NCBI GenBank assembly: GCA_019637805.1
Contig: JAHBVB010000001.1
Span: 757,875-821,874, forward strand
Direction of reading: 5' to 3'
DNA length: 64,000 nt
DNA from: Anaerolineales bacterium
GTDB taxonomy: Bacteria > Chloroflexota > Anaerolineae > Anaerolineales > UBA11579
Part shown: positions 33,234 through 41,673 of the stretch, piece by piece
Layout: each line of letters begins with the position of its first letter
Position numbering within the stretch: the first letter of the stretch is position 1
Made by a program: the position numbers and the translations under genes
Notes under the pieces: model-generated
Told to the model about the DNA's origin: nothing
Seen by the model: only the letters and a program-made list of their open reading frames with translations
Databases searched by the model: none

Positions 33234-34613
33234 TTACTTGCGTTTTAGCAAAAACAGAGTGCGCTCTGACTCGGTAACCGAGGTCTGCGTCTCGATTTTG
33301 AAGGTTTTGGAAAAAGCTTTAGTGAACCCTTCCAGCGTATAGTCATCGAAAATATCTTTGCGTGAGGCTAGAAGACGTTTGACCTGGGAATCGCTCTTGG
33401 GCACAAATTCAATAATCAGCCAGGGGGCCAAGCTGGCGAAGAATTCGGCAATGCGTTCCAGTGGGAGGTTGTTTCCGATGGCAAGATGATGCACCAATGC
33501 CAGGGCCATCAACGCATCAGGCGCGCCGCGCTGGCTGAGTGCTTCGCGCTCCTGGTTGGCCCAGCCGAGCGCGGGGCTGGGGTTGGCAAGGTCAATCAGC
33601 AACGGATGCAGGTTGGTCTCATGCTCGGCTCTGGCACGTAGGTAATTTTGTTCCACCGCGGCCGGATCATAGTCTTGTGAGACGGTGAAGGCGCCCAGGC
33701 GGGCAGCGATACGACTGTAGAGGCCGTTGTTGGCGCCCAGGTCCCAAACGCTTTTTGGTTTGATCTTCTTGAGATATTTCTCCACCAACTCGCCTTTGTG
33801 GGTTTCCGCAGCATTGCTGTAGTTGGTCTCTGCGTAGTAATTGCCCCAGGCGCTGCCGATGGGTTTCCATTGCAGCTTGGCAATCGTGCGCTCCAGTTGG
33901 TCTACCATCCCAAGCAAAGCCATCTTGCTCACGCTGGCGCGGGTCGCCGCTTCACTGGTGGAGCGCCCAGCGTAGCGTTTTTGAGCCGAGGCGTGCAGGT
34001 GAATGTGGAACAGTAGGCCGAGATTGAAGCGCGTGCCGCGCGGCAGCAAGCGCGAACATAGTTCCAGGTCTATACCATCCAGCTGGATGCGCAACATTTG
34101 GCTCAGGCGCACATCCACCAAAGCCATCAGAGCCAGGGGTGCCAGGAAATGCTGGCAGAACTGGCGATAGGCGGTCCAGGGTTGGCCTTCGGGATAGGCT
34201 TCGAAGGAAAGGCTGTCAATCAGGATGGGGTGGCCATGATGGAACTGAATGTTGGCGCTGGTGGCGTCTTTAAGCCACAGGCCGCGGGCCAGAGCCCGTT
34301 TTTGTAAATCCAGAGTGAGCAAAGCGGCGTCTTTAAGCTGACTGAAAGACCACTCATAGGCGTAAGAAATAAACGGAATGCGCTCCGGCTGCAAGACCTT
34401 GTAGGCCAGCGACTTCTCCGCTGGTGCGATGGAAACTTCCTCGTGGGACACCAGCAGGCCCGCTGAGGTGAGTTCTGCGTAAAGCCCCGTTTCGTGTAGA
34501 AGCTCGTAATCCGCTTGGTAGCTTTTGTTGACTTGCCGATATAGCTGGTTCTGGCGCGTGAAGACGAATCCGCTTGGGTCGCGAAAGGAGGCTGAGACTT
34601 TCTGGTCGGCCAT
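33234..34613 (-). CDS. NoeA-like protein: kinase-like N-terminus fused to methyltransferase
   Basis: A 459-residue protein. The C-terminal half is a class I SAM methyltransferase with SVWDLGANNGLYSRIAARLGA (around residue 283), acidic SQDYDPAAV and ALALVHHLAIGNNLP. The N-terminal half contains LKDATSANIQFHHGHPILIDSLSFE (about 116-140), whose Asp-x(5)-Asn and Asp spacing resembles the catalytic loop and metal site of kinase-like folds. NoeA-type nodulation proteins have this kind of layout, from memory. It sits between a small membrane protein and a surface sulfatase, suggesting modification of a surface glycan or lipid. Confidence 0.75.
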   Translation of the reverse strand: MADQKVSASFRDPSGFVFTRQNQLYRQVNKSYQADYELLHETGLYAELTSAGLLVSHEEVSIAPAEKSLAYKVLQPERIPFISYAYEWSFSQLKDAALLTLDLQKRALARGLWLKDATSANIQFHHGHPILIDSLSFEAYPEGQPWTAYRQFCQHFLAPLALMALVDVRLSQMLRIQLDGIDLELCSRLLPRGTRFNLGLLFHIHLHASAQKRYAGRSTSEAATRASVSKMALLGMVDQLERTIAKLQWKPIGSAWGNYYAETNYSNAAETHKGELVEKYLKKIKPKSVWDLGANNGLYSRIAARLGAFTVSQDYDPAAVEQNYLRARAEHETNLHPLLIDLANPSPALGWANQEREALSQRGAPDALMALALVHHLAIGNNLPLERIAEFFASLAPWLIIEFVPKSDSQVKRLLASRKDIFDDYTLEGFTKAFSKTFKIETQTSVTESERTLFLLKRK

Positions 34614-34624
34614 GCTGGAGCGGA

Positions 34625-34834
34625 CTACTTGTCTTGGTCTTTGTCTTTGGAGCGGCGTAAGAAGCTGCCCAGTTTGGCGAGCTGGCTGCGAAAAGCGTAG
34701 CTAATGGCGGCCAGACTGGCAATGATGATCTGGATAATGAAGCTGCCGGAACCCGGATCTAAATAGGCCGGTTCAGAATTCACGGGCAGGAACACCAATC
34801 CAGCGATTAGCCCATGGAGAAAATCAACTTTCAT
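34625..34834 (-). CDS. Small single-helix membrane protein with AYLDPGSGS motif
   Basis: A 69-residue protein with a hydrophobic N-terminus (residues 5-17), the motif PAYLDPGSGSFIIQ (22-35), a transmembrane helix (about 32-48) and a basic, lysine-rich tail. The YLDPGSGS motif recurs in short uncharacterised membrane proteins found beside sulfatases and methyltransferases. An AAGGA site precedes ATG 34834. It is the first gene of a three-gene operon and ends 12 bases before the NoeA-like gene. It may be a subunit or assembly factor of the sulfatase; that is inference. Confidence 0.75.
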   Translation of the reverse strand: MKVDFLHGLIAGLVFLPVNSEPAYLDPGSGSFIIQIIIASLAAISYAFRSQLAKLGSFLRRSKDKDQDK

Positions 34835-34914
34835 GATAGGGATCCTTATTTTGGAGATGACCTAATATTAACACACGCGGGTTTAAGGGTTTTTAGCCAT
34901 GGGGGCTTAAAGAT

Positions 34915-34920
34915 TACAAT
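34915..34920 (+). promoter_or_regulatory. -10 hexamer TACAAT 6 bases before the biotin carboxylase gene
   Basis: TACAAT ends six bases before ATG 34927, so the message would begin at the start codon. No ribosome-binding site is visible in between. Confidence 0.5.
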
Positions 34921-34926
34921 GGTTGC

Positions 34927-36411
34927 ATGGCTTTTGATACTGTGTTGATCGCCAACCGAGGCGAAATTGCCGTGCGTGTGGCGCAGGCCTGCCGTGAATT
35001 GGGTCTGCGTTCTGTGGCGGTGTATTCCCAGGCGGATGCCGGCGCATTGCATACCCGCACCGCCGACGAAGCCATGGGGCTCGGCCCGGCAGAGGCGCGC
35101 GAGTCGTATTTGCATATTGAGCGTATCTTGGCCGCGGCACAGCGCAGCGGCGCCCAGGCGGTGCACCCCGGCTACGGCTTTTTGGCAGAGAACGCCGAGT
35201 TTGCTGAAGCAGTGCAGGCAGCCGGCTTGGTCTGGATCGGGCCGCCCCCGGCGGCGATGCGCGCTATGGGCGATAAGGCCGGCGCGCGCGAACTAATGCT
35301 GAAGGCGGGCGTGCCTGTACTGCCCGGCTATCAGGGGGCCGACACCCCCGCGGCGCTGAAGAAGGCCGCGAATGAGATAGGGTTCCCCTTGCTAGTGAAG
35401 GCGGCTGCTGGTGGCGGCGGCATGGGCCAGCGCGTGGTGAGCCATCCGGCCGAACTGGATGAAGCGATTGGCTCGGCGCGCGGCGAGGCCAAACGCGGTT
35501 TTGGCAGCGAGCGTTTGATATTGGAAAAGTATTTGGCACGCGCCCGCCATGTGGAAGTGCAAGTGCTGGGCGACACCCAGGGTAAGTTGCTGCATTTGTT
35601 TGAGCGCGAGTGTTCCCTGCAGCGCCGTCGTCAGAAATTGGTGGAAGAAAGCCCCTCTCCCTTCTTGGATGAGACTTTGCGCGCCGAGATGGGTGCGGCC
35701 GCGGTGGCGGCAGCCCGCAGTGTGGGTTATGTGAACGCAGGCACAGTGGAGTTCCTGGTCAACCCGGATACCCGCAAGTTCTATTTCCTGGAAATGAACA
35801 CACGCATTCAAGTGGAGCACCCCGTGACGGAGCTGGTCACTGGGGTGGACCTTGTGCAGTGGCAGCTGCGCATTGCCGCCGGCGAGCCGCTGCCGTTTGC
35901 GCAGGCCGATTTGCGCCAGAGCGGCCATGCGATTGAGTGTCGTGTGTATGCTGAAGACCCCGCGGCTGGCTTCTTGCCGCAGGCCGGGCAGGCGCTGCGC
36001 CTGGCTTGGCCACAGATCGCCGGCCTGCGGGTGGACGCCGCCGTGGCGCAGGGCGACGCGGTAGGCAGCAGCTATGACCCGATGCTGGCTAAGCTAATCG
36101 TGCATGCTGAGGACCGCCGCGCGGCATTGGCCGCCCTACGGGAGGCGTTGGCCGCAAGCGTGCTGCTGGGCGTAACGCACAACATGGACTTTTTGCAGGA
36201 CTTATTGGCGCACCCCAAGGTGGCAGCTGGGGAATTCGACACCGGCTTTGTCGAGCGGGAAATGGCTGAATGGCAGCCGGCTGAATTGACGGAATCGACC
36301 TTGTTGGCCGCGCTTTCCATCGAGATGGGCGTGACGCACGCAGATGATCAGACCACACATCCCTATTCTCCATGGGATGACCATCAGAGCTTTCGCTTGG
36401 GTGGCTCATGA
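34927..36411 (+). CDS. accC: Biotin carboxylase subunit of an acyl-CoA carboxylase
   Basis: A 494-residue biotin carboxylase. Visible: the N-terminal FDTVLIANRGEIAVRV, the ATP-grasp loop LLVKAAAGGGGMGQRVV (155-171), and FYFLEMNTRIQVEHPVTE with the catalytic Glu and Arg. It carboxylates biotin on the carrier protein with ATP and bicarbonate. In the QRRHQK segment the usual His (His236 of E. coli AccC) is Arg235 here, next to Lys237. It is the first of four overlapping genes. It could serve acetyl-CoA carboxylase or the branched-chain/propionyl-CoA carboxylase whose beta subunit lies at 22.7 kb. Confidence 0.93.
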   Translation: MAFDTVLIANRGEIAVRVAQACRELGLRSVAVYSQADAGALHTRTADEAMGLGPAEARESYLHIERILAAAQRSGAQAVHPGYGFLAENAEFAEAVQAAGLVWIGPPPAAMRAMGDKAGARELMLKAGVPVLPGYQGADTPAALKKAANEIGFPLLVKAAAGGGGMGQRVVSHPAELDEAIGSARGEAKRGFGSERLILEKYLARARHVEVQVLGDTQGKLLHLFERECSLQRRRQKLVEESPSPFLDETLRAEMGAAAVAAARSVGYVNAGTVEFLVNPDTRKFYFLEMNTRIQVEHPVTELVTGVDLVQWQLRIAAGEPLPFAQADLRQSGHAIECRVYAEDPAAGFLPQAGQALRLAWPQIAGLRVDAAVAQGDAVGSSYDPMLAKLIVHAEDRRAALAALREALAASVLLGVTHNMDFLQDLLAHPKVAAGEFDTGFVEREMAEWQPAELTESTLLAALSIEMGVTHADDQTTHPYSPWDDHQSFRLGGS

Positions 36412-36860
36412 AGTTTGAATACGAATACCGCGGTCAGATCCATCGCCTGGAATTGATCCCGGCGCCGGGCGGCTACGCGGTTTCCCTGAATGGCCGTTTG
36501 CTGGACAGTAGTCTCAGTCCAGACGCTACGGTAAGTGCCATGCGCCAGGGCCGCCAAGTGTGGGTGCATGCCGGCGGACGCACCTTTGTTTTGCGGCGCG
36601 TCCTGGGCGGCCGCAGTGGCTTGGCTGCGGCGGGCGAGCAGAGCCTGCGGGCGCCGATGCCCGGTCAGGTACGCAGCGTGGCAGTGAGGGCTGGCCAGGC
36701 GGTGCAGGCGGGCCAGATGCTCCTGACCCTGGAGGCAATGAAGATGGAAATCCGCATCCAGGCGCCGCGGCCGGGCAAAGTGGCCCGTCTGGCGGTGGCG
36801 GAGGGCGATAGTGTGGAGCGTGAGCAACTTTTGGTGGAGCTGGAACAGGAGACAGAGTGA
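36408..36860 (+). CDS. Biotin carboxyl carrier protein
   Basis: A 150-residue biotinyl-domain protein. The C-terminal half holds LRAPMPGQVRSVAV and the biotinylation motif LEAMKMEI with Lys112. The N-terminal part (1-70) looks like the BT-type adaptor seen in propionyl/methylcrotonyl carboxylase alpha subunits, here split from the carboxylase. It carries carboxybiotin to the carboxyltransferase. It overlaps accC by ATGA and the MaoC gene by GTGA. Confidence 0.9.
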   Translation: MKFEYEYRGQIHRLELIPAPGGYAVSLNGRLLDSSLSPDATVSAMRQGRQVWVHAGGRTFVLRRVLGGRSGLAAAGEQSLRAPMPGQVRSVAVRAGQAVQAGQMLLTLEAMKMEIRIQAPRPGKVARLAVAEGDSVEREQLLVELEQETE

Positions 36861-37324
36861 GCGGACGCTATTACGATGAACTGAAAGTCGGCGAACGCAT
36901 TTTCCACGGACGGGCGCGCACGGTGAGCGCCGCGGATAACCTGCTGTTCTGTGGACTGACTCAAAATACGCAGCCACTGCATTGGGATGAAGAATTTGCG
37001 CGCCAGTCTGGCTTCGAAGGCGTGCTGGTCAATGGGATTTACACCTTGGGCCTGGTGGTGGGCATCAGTGTGCCGGATTTGACCGAGGGCACGATTGTGG
37101 CCAACTTGGGCTACCAGAACGTGCGCCACCCGGCGCCGGTATATGCTGGGGACACGCTAAGCGTGGAAACCGAGGTCTTGGATATGCGGCCTTCGCAAAG
37201 CCAGCCCGACCGAGGCGTGGTGCAGCTGCGCCACACGGGCCGCAACCAGCATGGCAAGCCTGTGATCGAGGTGGAACGCAGTGTGCTTTTCCTGATGCGA
37301 CCCAAGGAGAGTGATGCGAGCTAG
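36857..37324 (+). CDS. MaoC-like acyl-CoA hydratase
   Basis: A 155-residue hot-dog fold protein of the MaoC/hydratase 2 family, starting with GTG 36857. The motif G-D-x-N-P-x-H appears as QNTQPLH (36-42), so the catalytic His42 is kept but the Asp is Asn37. NLGYQNVRHPAPVYAGDTL is the usual second-half segment. MaoC relatives next to CitE-like lyases often act as mesaconyl- or itaconyl-CoA hydratases, which is a plausible but unproven role here. Confidence 0.83.
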   Translation: MSGRYYDELKVGERIFHGRARTVSAADNLLFCGLTQNTQPLHWDEEFARQSGFEGVLVNGIYTLGLVVGISVPDLTEGTIVANLGYQNVRHPAPVYAGDTLSVETEVLDMRPSQSQPDRGVVQLRHTGRNQHGKPVIEVERSVLFLMRPKESDAS

Positions 37325-38174
37325 ACGCGCCCTGTTGTATGTACCCGCCAGCGATTGGCACAAACTGCAAAAGGCCGCCACACTGGGGGCGGACTGTGTT
37401 TGCCTGGACTTGGAAGATGGTGTGGCCCCCAACATGAAGGCCGAGGCGCGCCAGCTGGCTCTGCACGCCCTGCAAGAATTGGATTTTGGGCGCAGTGAGC
37501 GCCTGGTACGCCTGAATGGCGCCGAGAGTGGCTTGCAGGCGGAAGATTTGGCGGCGACCCTGCCTGGGCGACCGGATGGCGTGGTACTGCCCAAGGTCAG
37601 CCACCCAGAGCAGCTGCGCCAGATCAGCCAGCAGATCGGCCAGTACGAAACCGCGCAGGGCTGGCCGGCGGGGTCGGTGGCCTTGCTGGCACAGATCGAG
37701 AGCGCGCTGGGCCTGGTGAATGCCCGGGAGATCGCCAGCGGTGAGCCGCGCTTGCAGGCGCTGATTTTCGGCGCGGAGGATTACGCCAGCGACCTGGGCG
37801 CCAAGCGCAGCGCTAGGGCTGGCGAGGTGGCCTATGCGCGCAGCGCGGTGGTCACCTTTGCCGCCGCGTACGGTTTGCAGGCGATTGATATGCTGTGGGT
37901 GGACTTTCGGGATGGCGAAGGGCTGGCCCGGCTGGCTGCGGAAGGTGCCGGGCTGGGCTACAGCGGCATGCAAATCATTCATCCCAGCCAGATCGAGCCG
38001 GTGCAAAACGCATTCACCCCCAGCGCTGAGGAGCTGGCTGCCGCCCGGCGCGTGGTGGAGGCTTACCAAGCGAACATTGCCGAAGGACGAGGCGCCTTTG
38101 CTCTGGACGGCAAGATGGTGGATATGCCGATCGTCAAGGCTGCCCAGCGGGTGCTGGCGCGGGCTGGCGAGTAA
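37314..38174 (+). CDS. CitE-like CoA-ester lyase (HpcH/HpaI aldolase family)
   Basis: A 286-residue TIM-barrel protein: RRALLYVPASD at the start, the metal-binding CVCLDLEDGVAPNMK (around 30-44), LLAQIESALGLVNAREIA with the catalytic/metal Glu, and LIFGAEDYASDLGA. Family members cleave citramalyl-CoA, malyl-CoA or methylmalyl-CoA. Following a MaoC hydratase it could complete a mesaconate/itaconate or C5 dicarboxylate breakdown step giving pyruvate or glyoxylate plus acyl-CoA. AAGGAGA lies just upstream; a GTG at 37311 is an alternative start. Confidence 0.87.
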   Translation: MRARRALLYVPASDWHKLQKAATLGADCVCLDLEDGVAPNMKAEARQLALHALQELDFGRSERLVRLNGAESGLQAEDLAATLPGRPDGVVLPKVSHPEQLRQISQQIGQYETAQGWPAGSVALLAQIESALGLVNAREIASGEPRLQALIFGAEDYASDLGAKRSARAGEVAYARSAVVTFAAAYGLQAIDMLWVDFRDGEGLARLAAEGAGLGYSGMQIIHPSQIEPVQNAFTPSAEELAAARRVVEAYQANIAEGRGAFALDGKMVDMPIVKAAQRVLARAGE

Positions 38175-38184
38175 TTGAGCCAAT

Positions 38185-38215
38185 AAAAAGGCCGGGCATT
38201 TGCCCGGCCTTTTTT
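38185..38215 (+). terminator. Bidirectional terminator between convergent operons
   Basis: AAAAAGGCCGGGCA mirrored by TGCCCGGCCTTTTT around a tiny TT centre. A-tract and T-tract on both sides make it work for the carboxylase operon (+) and the DUF4349 gene (-). Confidence 0.92.
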
Positions 38216-38229
38216 GTTGGCTGAAGGTG

Positions 38230-39207
38230 CTATTTCTTGGGTTTGGCGTTGGTCTTGGCTGGCGCTTTGCGCTTGCTTTCGGCAGCCGGGCGAGCCTTGC
38301 GGTTGGCCCGCCAGCGGCGCACCAGGTTGAAAATAAACCACAAGGGTACGAAGATGACCAGCAGCACCGGGATCAGGAAGATCAGCACCCAAACCAGGAA
38401 CTCGGCCAGGTTTTGCAGGGCGCCGATCAGGTCTTCCACAGCCTGGCGGGCAGCGCCTTCAATGCTCCAGGGGCCAATCCGGATGGGCTGCACGGCGGCA
38501 TTGGCAATGATCTCCACGGTGATGGCGGAGAGGGCGGCCGATTCTTCGTAGTATTTGATCTGCCCGCGCAGCACTTCGATCTGCTCGGTGATGTAGGTCA
38601 GTTCGCGGAAGGCGGTCAGCACATCTTCGGTGTCTTCAGCGCCTTCCATGATCTGGCGCAGCTGAGTTTCGGCGGCTTCCAAGTTGCGCAGGCGAGACTG
38701 CAGGTCAGTGTACTCAGCCGTCACGTCCTGGCCGGTTTGGCTGTCGTTGGGCACATCAATGGCACCGGCGCGGATCTCATCCAGAGCTTGCTCAAATTGC
38801 TGGCTGGGTACCCGGATGGTAATGGAGCCGCGCGGCACTTCTACGCCATTGGACAAGCTGCTCTTGTAGATATTGGAGCTGACCACAAAGCCACCCAGGC
38901 GCTCTGCCAGCGAAGTGATCTCGTCCATGCGTTCTTCCGGGGAGTCGACCACGATGGAGAGATTGGCGTTGCGGATCACCAAGCGGGTGGCGTTGGCGGC
39001 GGGCGCGGTGTTGGGCGCCCCGGCGCCTGGACCCATTTCCATGATTTCGCCCGCGCCGCGCCCTTCCATGGCTACGTCCGGGGCAGGGTAATAGGCGTCT
39101 TCTACTGCGTAAGACTGCGTGGCTGCCGGGGCGGCGGCTGCACAGGCGACCAGTACGACGCTCAAACTCAGCAAAGCTACGTGGGTAAGGTGAGATATCT
39201 TCTTCAT
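38230..39207 (-). CDS. DUF4349 membrane lipoprotein
   Basis: A 325-residue exported protein with a lipobox-type signal peptide (VVLVAC, Cys22). It has a DUF4349 domain: RLVIRNANLSIVVDSPEERMDEI, GGFVVSSNIYK, GSITIRVPSQQFEQALDEI, then a coiled-coil of about 60 residues (AEYTDLQSRLRNLEAAE onward). A transmembrane helix (about 271-295) is followed by a basic cytoplasmic tail. Function of this family is not established. It is convergent with the carboxylase operon and separated by a shared terminator. Confidence 0.83.
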   Translation of the reverse strand: MKKISHLTHVALLSLSVVLVACAAAAPAATQSYAVEDAYYPAPDVAMEGRGAGEIMEMGPGAGAPNTAPAANATRLVIRNANLSIVVDSPEERMDEITSLAERLGGFVVSSNIYKSSLSNGVEVPRGSITIRVPSQQFEQALDEIRAGAIDVPNDSQTGQDVTAEYTDLQSRLRNLEAAETQLRQIMEGAEDTEDVLTAFRELTYITEQIEVLRGQIKYYEESAALSAITVEIIANAAVQPIRIGPWSIEGAARQAVEDLIGALQNLAEFLVWVLIFLIPVLLVIFVPLWFIFNLVRRWRANRKARPAAESKRKAPAKTNAKPKK

Positions 39208-39270
39208 GACCTGCTCCTCAGATGTATAACGCGTGATGTGTTACTAACGATACAGGATGCGAGAAAGTTC

Positions 39271-39993
39271 CTACCAGCCACTGGCCAGGCGGGTGATATG
39301 CCGCTCCGGCAGGCCGGCTGCCTGCATGCGCTTTTGGACCGCCGGGATGTCGTATTCCACGCGCTGGTAGGCCCAGGTGTGTTCCTGGTCGTCAAAAATG
39401 GCAAAGGCGGCCCGCGGGTCACGGTCGCGTGGCTGGCCTACGGAGCCGGGATTGACGATGCAGCGCGGCTCCAGTACCAGAGTGCGCTCCGTCTGGGGAA
39501 TATGCAGGGTGACCTGAAACTCATTCTTGTGAAAGAGCACCGGGATGTGCGTATGTCCTACGAAACAGAAGGAACTGTCAAAATGGTCAAAGTTCTCCCC
39601 GGCGGTGTAGACGTCCAATAAATACTCTAGCGTGGGTTGGCGCGGGCTGGCATGCGCCAGGGTGACCTCTTCCAGTTCCAGGCGGGGTTGCAGGCTTTGC
39701 AGAAACTCCAGCGAGTCGGGGGTGAGCCGGTTGCGCAGCCATTCCACCGAGGCGCGCGCTTCCTGATTGAAGCCGTCCAGGGCCAAAGCGCCAATGGCCG
39801 CGGCGTCATGGTTGCCTTGCAGGCAGAGCAGGTTGGGCAACTGACGCAGACGGGCGATGACCTCGTTGGGGTCTGGGCCGTAGCCCACCACATCACCCAG
39901 GCACCAAACGGCGTCCACCGGCCCGGCCAGCTGCAAGACGCTTTCCAGCGCATTCGCATTGGCGTGAATGTCGCTGAGTACCAGGGCGCGCAT
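39271..39993 (-). CDS. Calcineurin-like metallophosphoesterase
   Basis: A 240-residue phosphoesterase with the family's metal motifs in order: ALVLSDIHANANAL (D-x-H), VWCLGDVVGYGP (GD), LQGNHDAA (GNHD), and FVGHTHIPV (GHTH). The overall form is the short YfcE/MJ0936-like group that hydrolyses phosphodiesters. Substrate unknown. It lies 11 bases downstream of the cytidine deaminase gene and is likely in the same transcript. Confidence 0.88.
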   Translation of the reverse strand: MRALVLSDIHANANALESVLQLAGPVDAVWCLGDVVGYGPDPNEVIARLRQLPNLLCLQGNHDAAAIGALALDGFNQEARASVEWLRNRLTPDSLEFLQSLQPRLELEEVTLAHASPRQPTLEYLLDVYTAGENFDHFDSSFCFVGHTHIPVLFHKNEFQVTLHIPQTERTLVLEPRCIVNPGSVGQPRDRDPRAAFAIFDDQEHTWAYQRVEYDIPAVQKRMQAAGLPERHITRLASGW

Positions 39994-40004
39994 GGCTTGT
40001 GAGG

Positions 40005-40418
40005 CTAGTTGCTCAGATTGCTGGGGCCAAAGGCGCCGGGCAGCAAACCGGCCACGGTAGTTTCTTGCTTCACTTCGCCGGCAGCGTTGGCGATCAGCAC
40101 CACGGTGTCCAAGCCGAATTCGGCCATGACCTGGCGGCAGGAGCCACAGGGCGTGCCGCCATCCTTGGTAACCACGGCGACCGCTTGGAACTGGCGTTCG
40201 CCTTCGATCACGGCCTGGAAGACAGCCACGCGCTCGGCACAGATGCCATCCGGGTAAGCGGCATTTTCTATGTTAGCGCCAAGATAGGTTTTGCCGTTGG
40301 CGCTGAGCAGGGCGGCGCCAACATTGTATTTGGAGTAAGGTGCATAGGCTAGCCCTTGGGCTTTTTGGGCTGCTTCCACGAGTTGGGTGCGTTGCTCTTT
40401 AGTCAGCATGGTTCGCAT
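40005..40418 (-). CDS. cdd: Cytidine deaminase
   Basis: A 137-residue homotetrameric-type cytidine deaminase. The active site is CAERVAVFQA (catalytic Glu with zinc ligand Cys) and PCGSCRQVMAEF with two further cysteine ligands; AYAPYSKYNVGAALL is the substrate strand. It converts cytidine or deoxycytidine to uridine forms in salvage. I placed the start at ATG 40418; ATG 40409 is possible, since GGAGG lies 3 and 12 bases from the two. It overlaps the end of the CNNM-type gene. Confidence 0.92.
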   Translation of the reverse strand: MRTMLTKEQRTQLVEAAQKAQGLAYAPYSKYNVGAALLSANGKTYLGANIENAAYPDGICAERVAVFQAVIEGERQFQAVAVVTKDGGTPCGSCRQVMAEFGLDTVVLIANAAGEVKQETTVAGLLPGAFGPSNLSN

Positions 40419-41673
40419 TATCCTCCGATGTTTCCGGGTTGGCAACCCGGCGGGCGCGTACACGACGTACCCGCCGGCCGGCCACCTGCTCCACCTTGAG
40501 GTGCAAACCTTCGGTTTCCCACTGCTCTCCGGCTTTAGGGACATGGCCAATTTCATTGAACAGGAAGCCGCCCACCGTGTCTGCGTCCTCGCTGCTCAGT
40601 GAACTGCCCATGATCTCGTTGAAATCGTCTAAGTTGAAGCGGCCATGGAATATGTATTCTTCGTCTGAGATCTTCTGATAGGGCAATTCTTCGCCCTGGT
40701 CGTATTCGTCCTGAATTTCGCCGACGATCTCTTCCATCATGTCCTCTAGCGTGACCAGGCCGGCGACTCCGCCGTATTCATCCACCACGATGGCGATGTG
40801 GAAGCGCCCCGCTTGCATTTCCGCCAGGAGCGCATCCAGCTTCTTGGATTCGGGTACGAAGTTGACGTTGCGCAGTAGGTCGCGCAGCGAAGAGGTCTGG
40901 CCGCCACCATTCCACACCTTGAGCATGTCTTTGGCGTAGAGCAGGCCGATGATGTTGTCTATAGTTTCGCTGTAGACCGGCACGCGTGAGTAGCCTGTTT
41001 CGATCAGGGCACTGCGCGCCTCGTCTATCGTGGTATTGACGTCCAGGGCGAAGATGTCGATGCGCGGCAGCATGATCTCGCGCACCAGGGTGTCGGCGAA
41101 TTCGAAGATCGAGAAGATCATGCGGCGTTCTTCTTTTTCCAGCACGCCTTCGCGCTGGCTGGCGTCTACGAACAGGCGCAATTCATCTTCGGTGATGGTG
41201 ACTAGTTGCTGCGGCTCCCGACTGCGGCTGGCCAGGCGCGTGGGCAAGGCCAACAACGGCCCCATCAGCGCGGCAACAATCTGGGCCATGGGGGTCAGGC
41301 GCACCGCCCAACCTTCCGGGTCGTTTAGGATGCGGCGTTCCACAAAGAATTCCACCAGCCAGATACCCAGGCTGGTCAGCGCCAGCCAGCCGGCCAGTAT
41401 GGGCAGCGGGACGACGCTCTCATCGAGTGGGATGACCATGGCCAAGACCAGGCCGGCGATCAAGAAGCGCAGCACGGTGAGCAGCAGGCGCAGACTGTCG
41501 CGCAAGCTGGCTCGCCGCCGGATAAGTTCCAGCGTTTTTTCGCTTTTGAGGCCTAATTCTTCACTTTGAGCTGCCAGGCGGGAGGAGCGTGCATTCAGTA
41601 AACCGGCGCGAGTGGCCGTAACAATCAAATCGATGAGGAGTAAAACGACAAGCAGGGTGATAAGCGTACTAAT
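40399..41673 (-). CDS. CNNM/CorC-type hemolysin family protein, probable ATT start
   Basis: A 424-residue membrane protein with the CNNM transmembrane domain (about four helices, residues 1-125), two CBS domains (about 175-295) and a C-terminal CorC/transporter-associated domain (VGGFLFNEIGHVPKAGE). Such proteins are linked to magnesium or metal transport. The first helix reads STLITLLVVLLLIDLIVTA. Frames using ATG/GTG/TTG start only inside it (TTG 41628). A perfect GGAGG sits 6 bases before ATT 41671-41673, which shares one base with the glmU stop, so ATT is the likely start. Confidence 0.8.
   Translation of the reverse strand: MSTLITLLVVLLLIDLIVTATRAGLLNARSSRLAAQSEELGLKSEKTLELIRRRASLRDSLRLLLTVLRFLIAGLVLAMVIPLDESVVPLPILAGWLALTSLGIWLVEFFVERRILNDPEGWAVRLTPMAQIVAALMGPLLALPTRLASRSREPQQLVTITEDELRLFVDASQREGVLEKEERRMIFSIFEFADTLVREIMLPRIDIFALDVNTTIDEARSALIETGYSRVPVYSETIDNIIGLLYAKDMLKVWNGGGQTSSLRDLLRNVNFVPESKKLDALLAEMQAGRFHIAIVVDEYGGVAGLVTLEDMMEEIVGEIQDEYDQGEELPYQKISDEEYIFHGRFNLDDFNEIMGSSLSSEDADTVGGFLFNEIGHVPKAGEQWETEGLHLKVEQVAGRRVRRVRARRVANPETSEDNANHAD

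Noticed and set aside
34927..36411. Biotin carboxylase read as inactive because of Arg235
   Set aside because: The adjacent Lys237, the ATP-grasp loop and the catalytic Glu/Arg region are intact, and this position also varies in propionyl-CoA carboxylases, so loss of activity is not supported.
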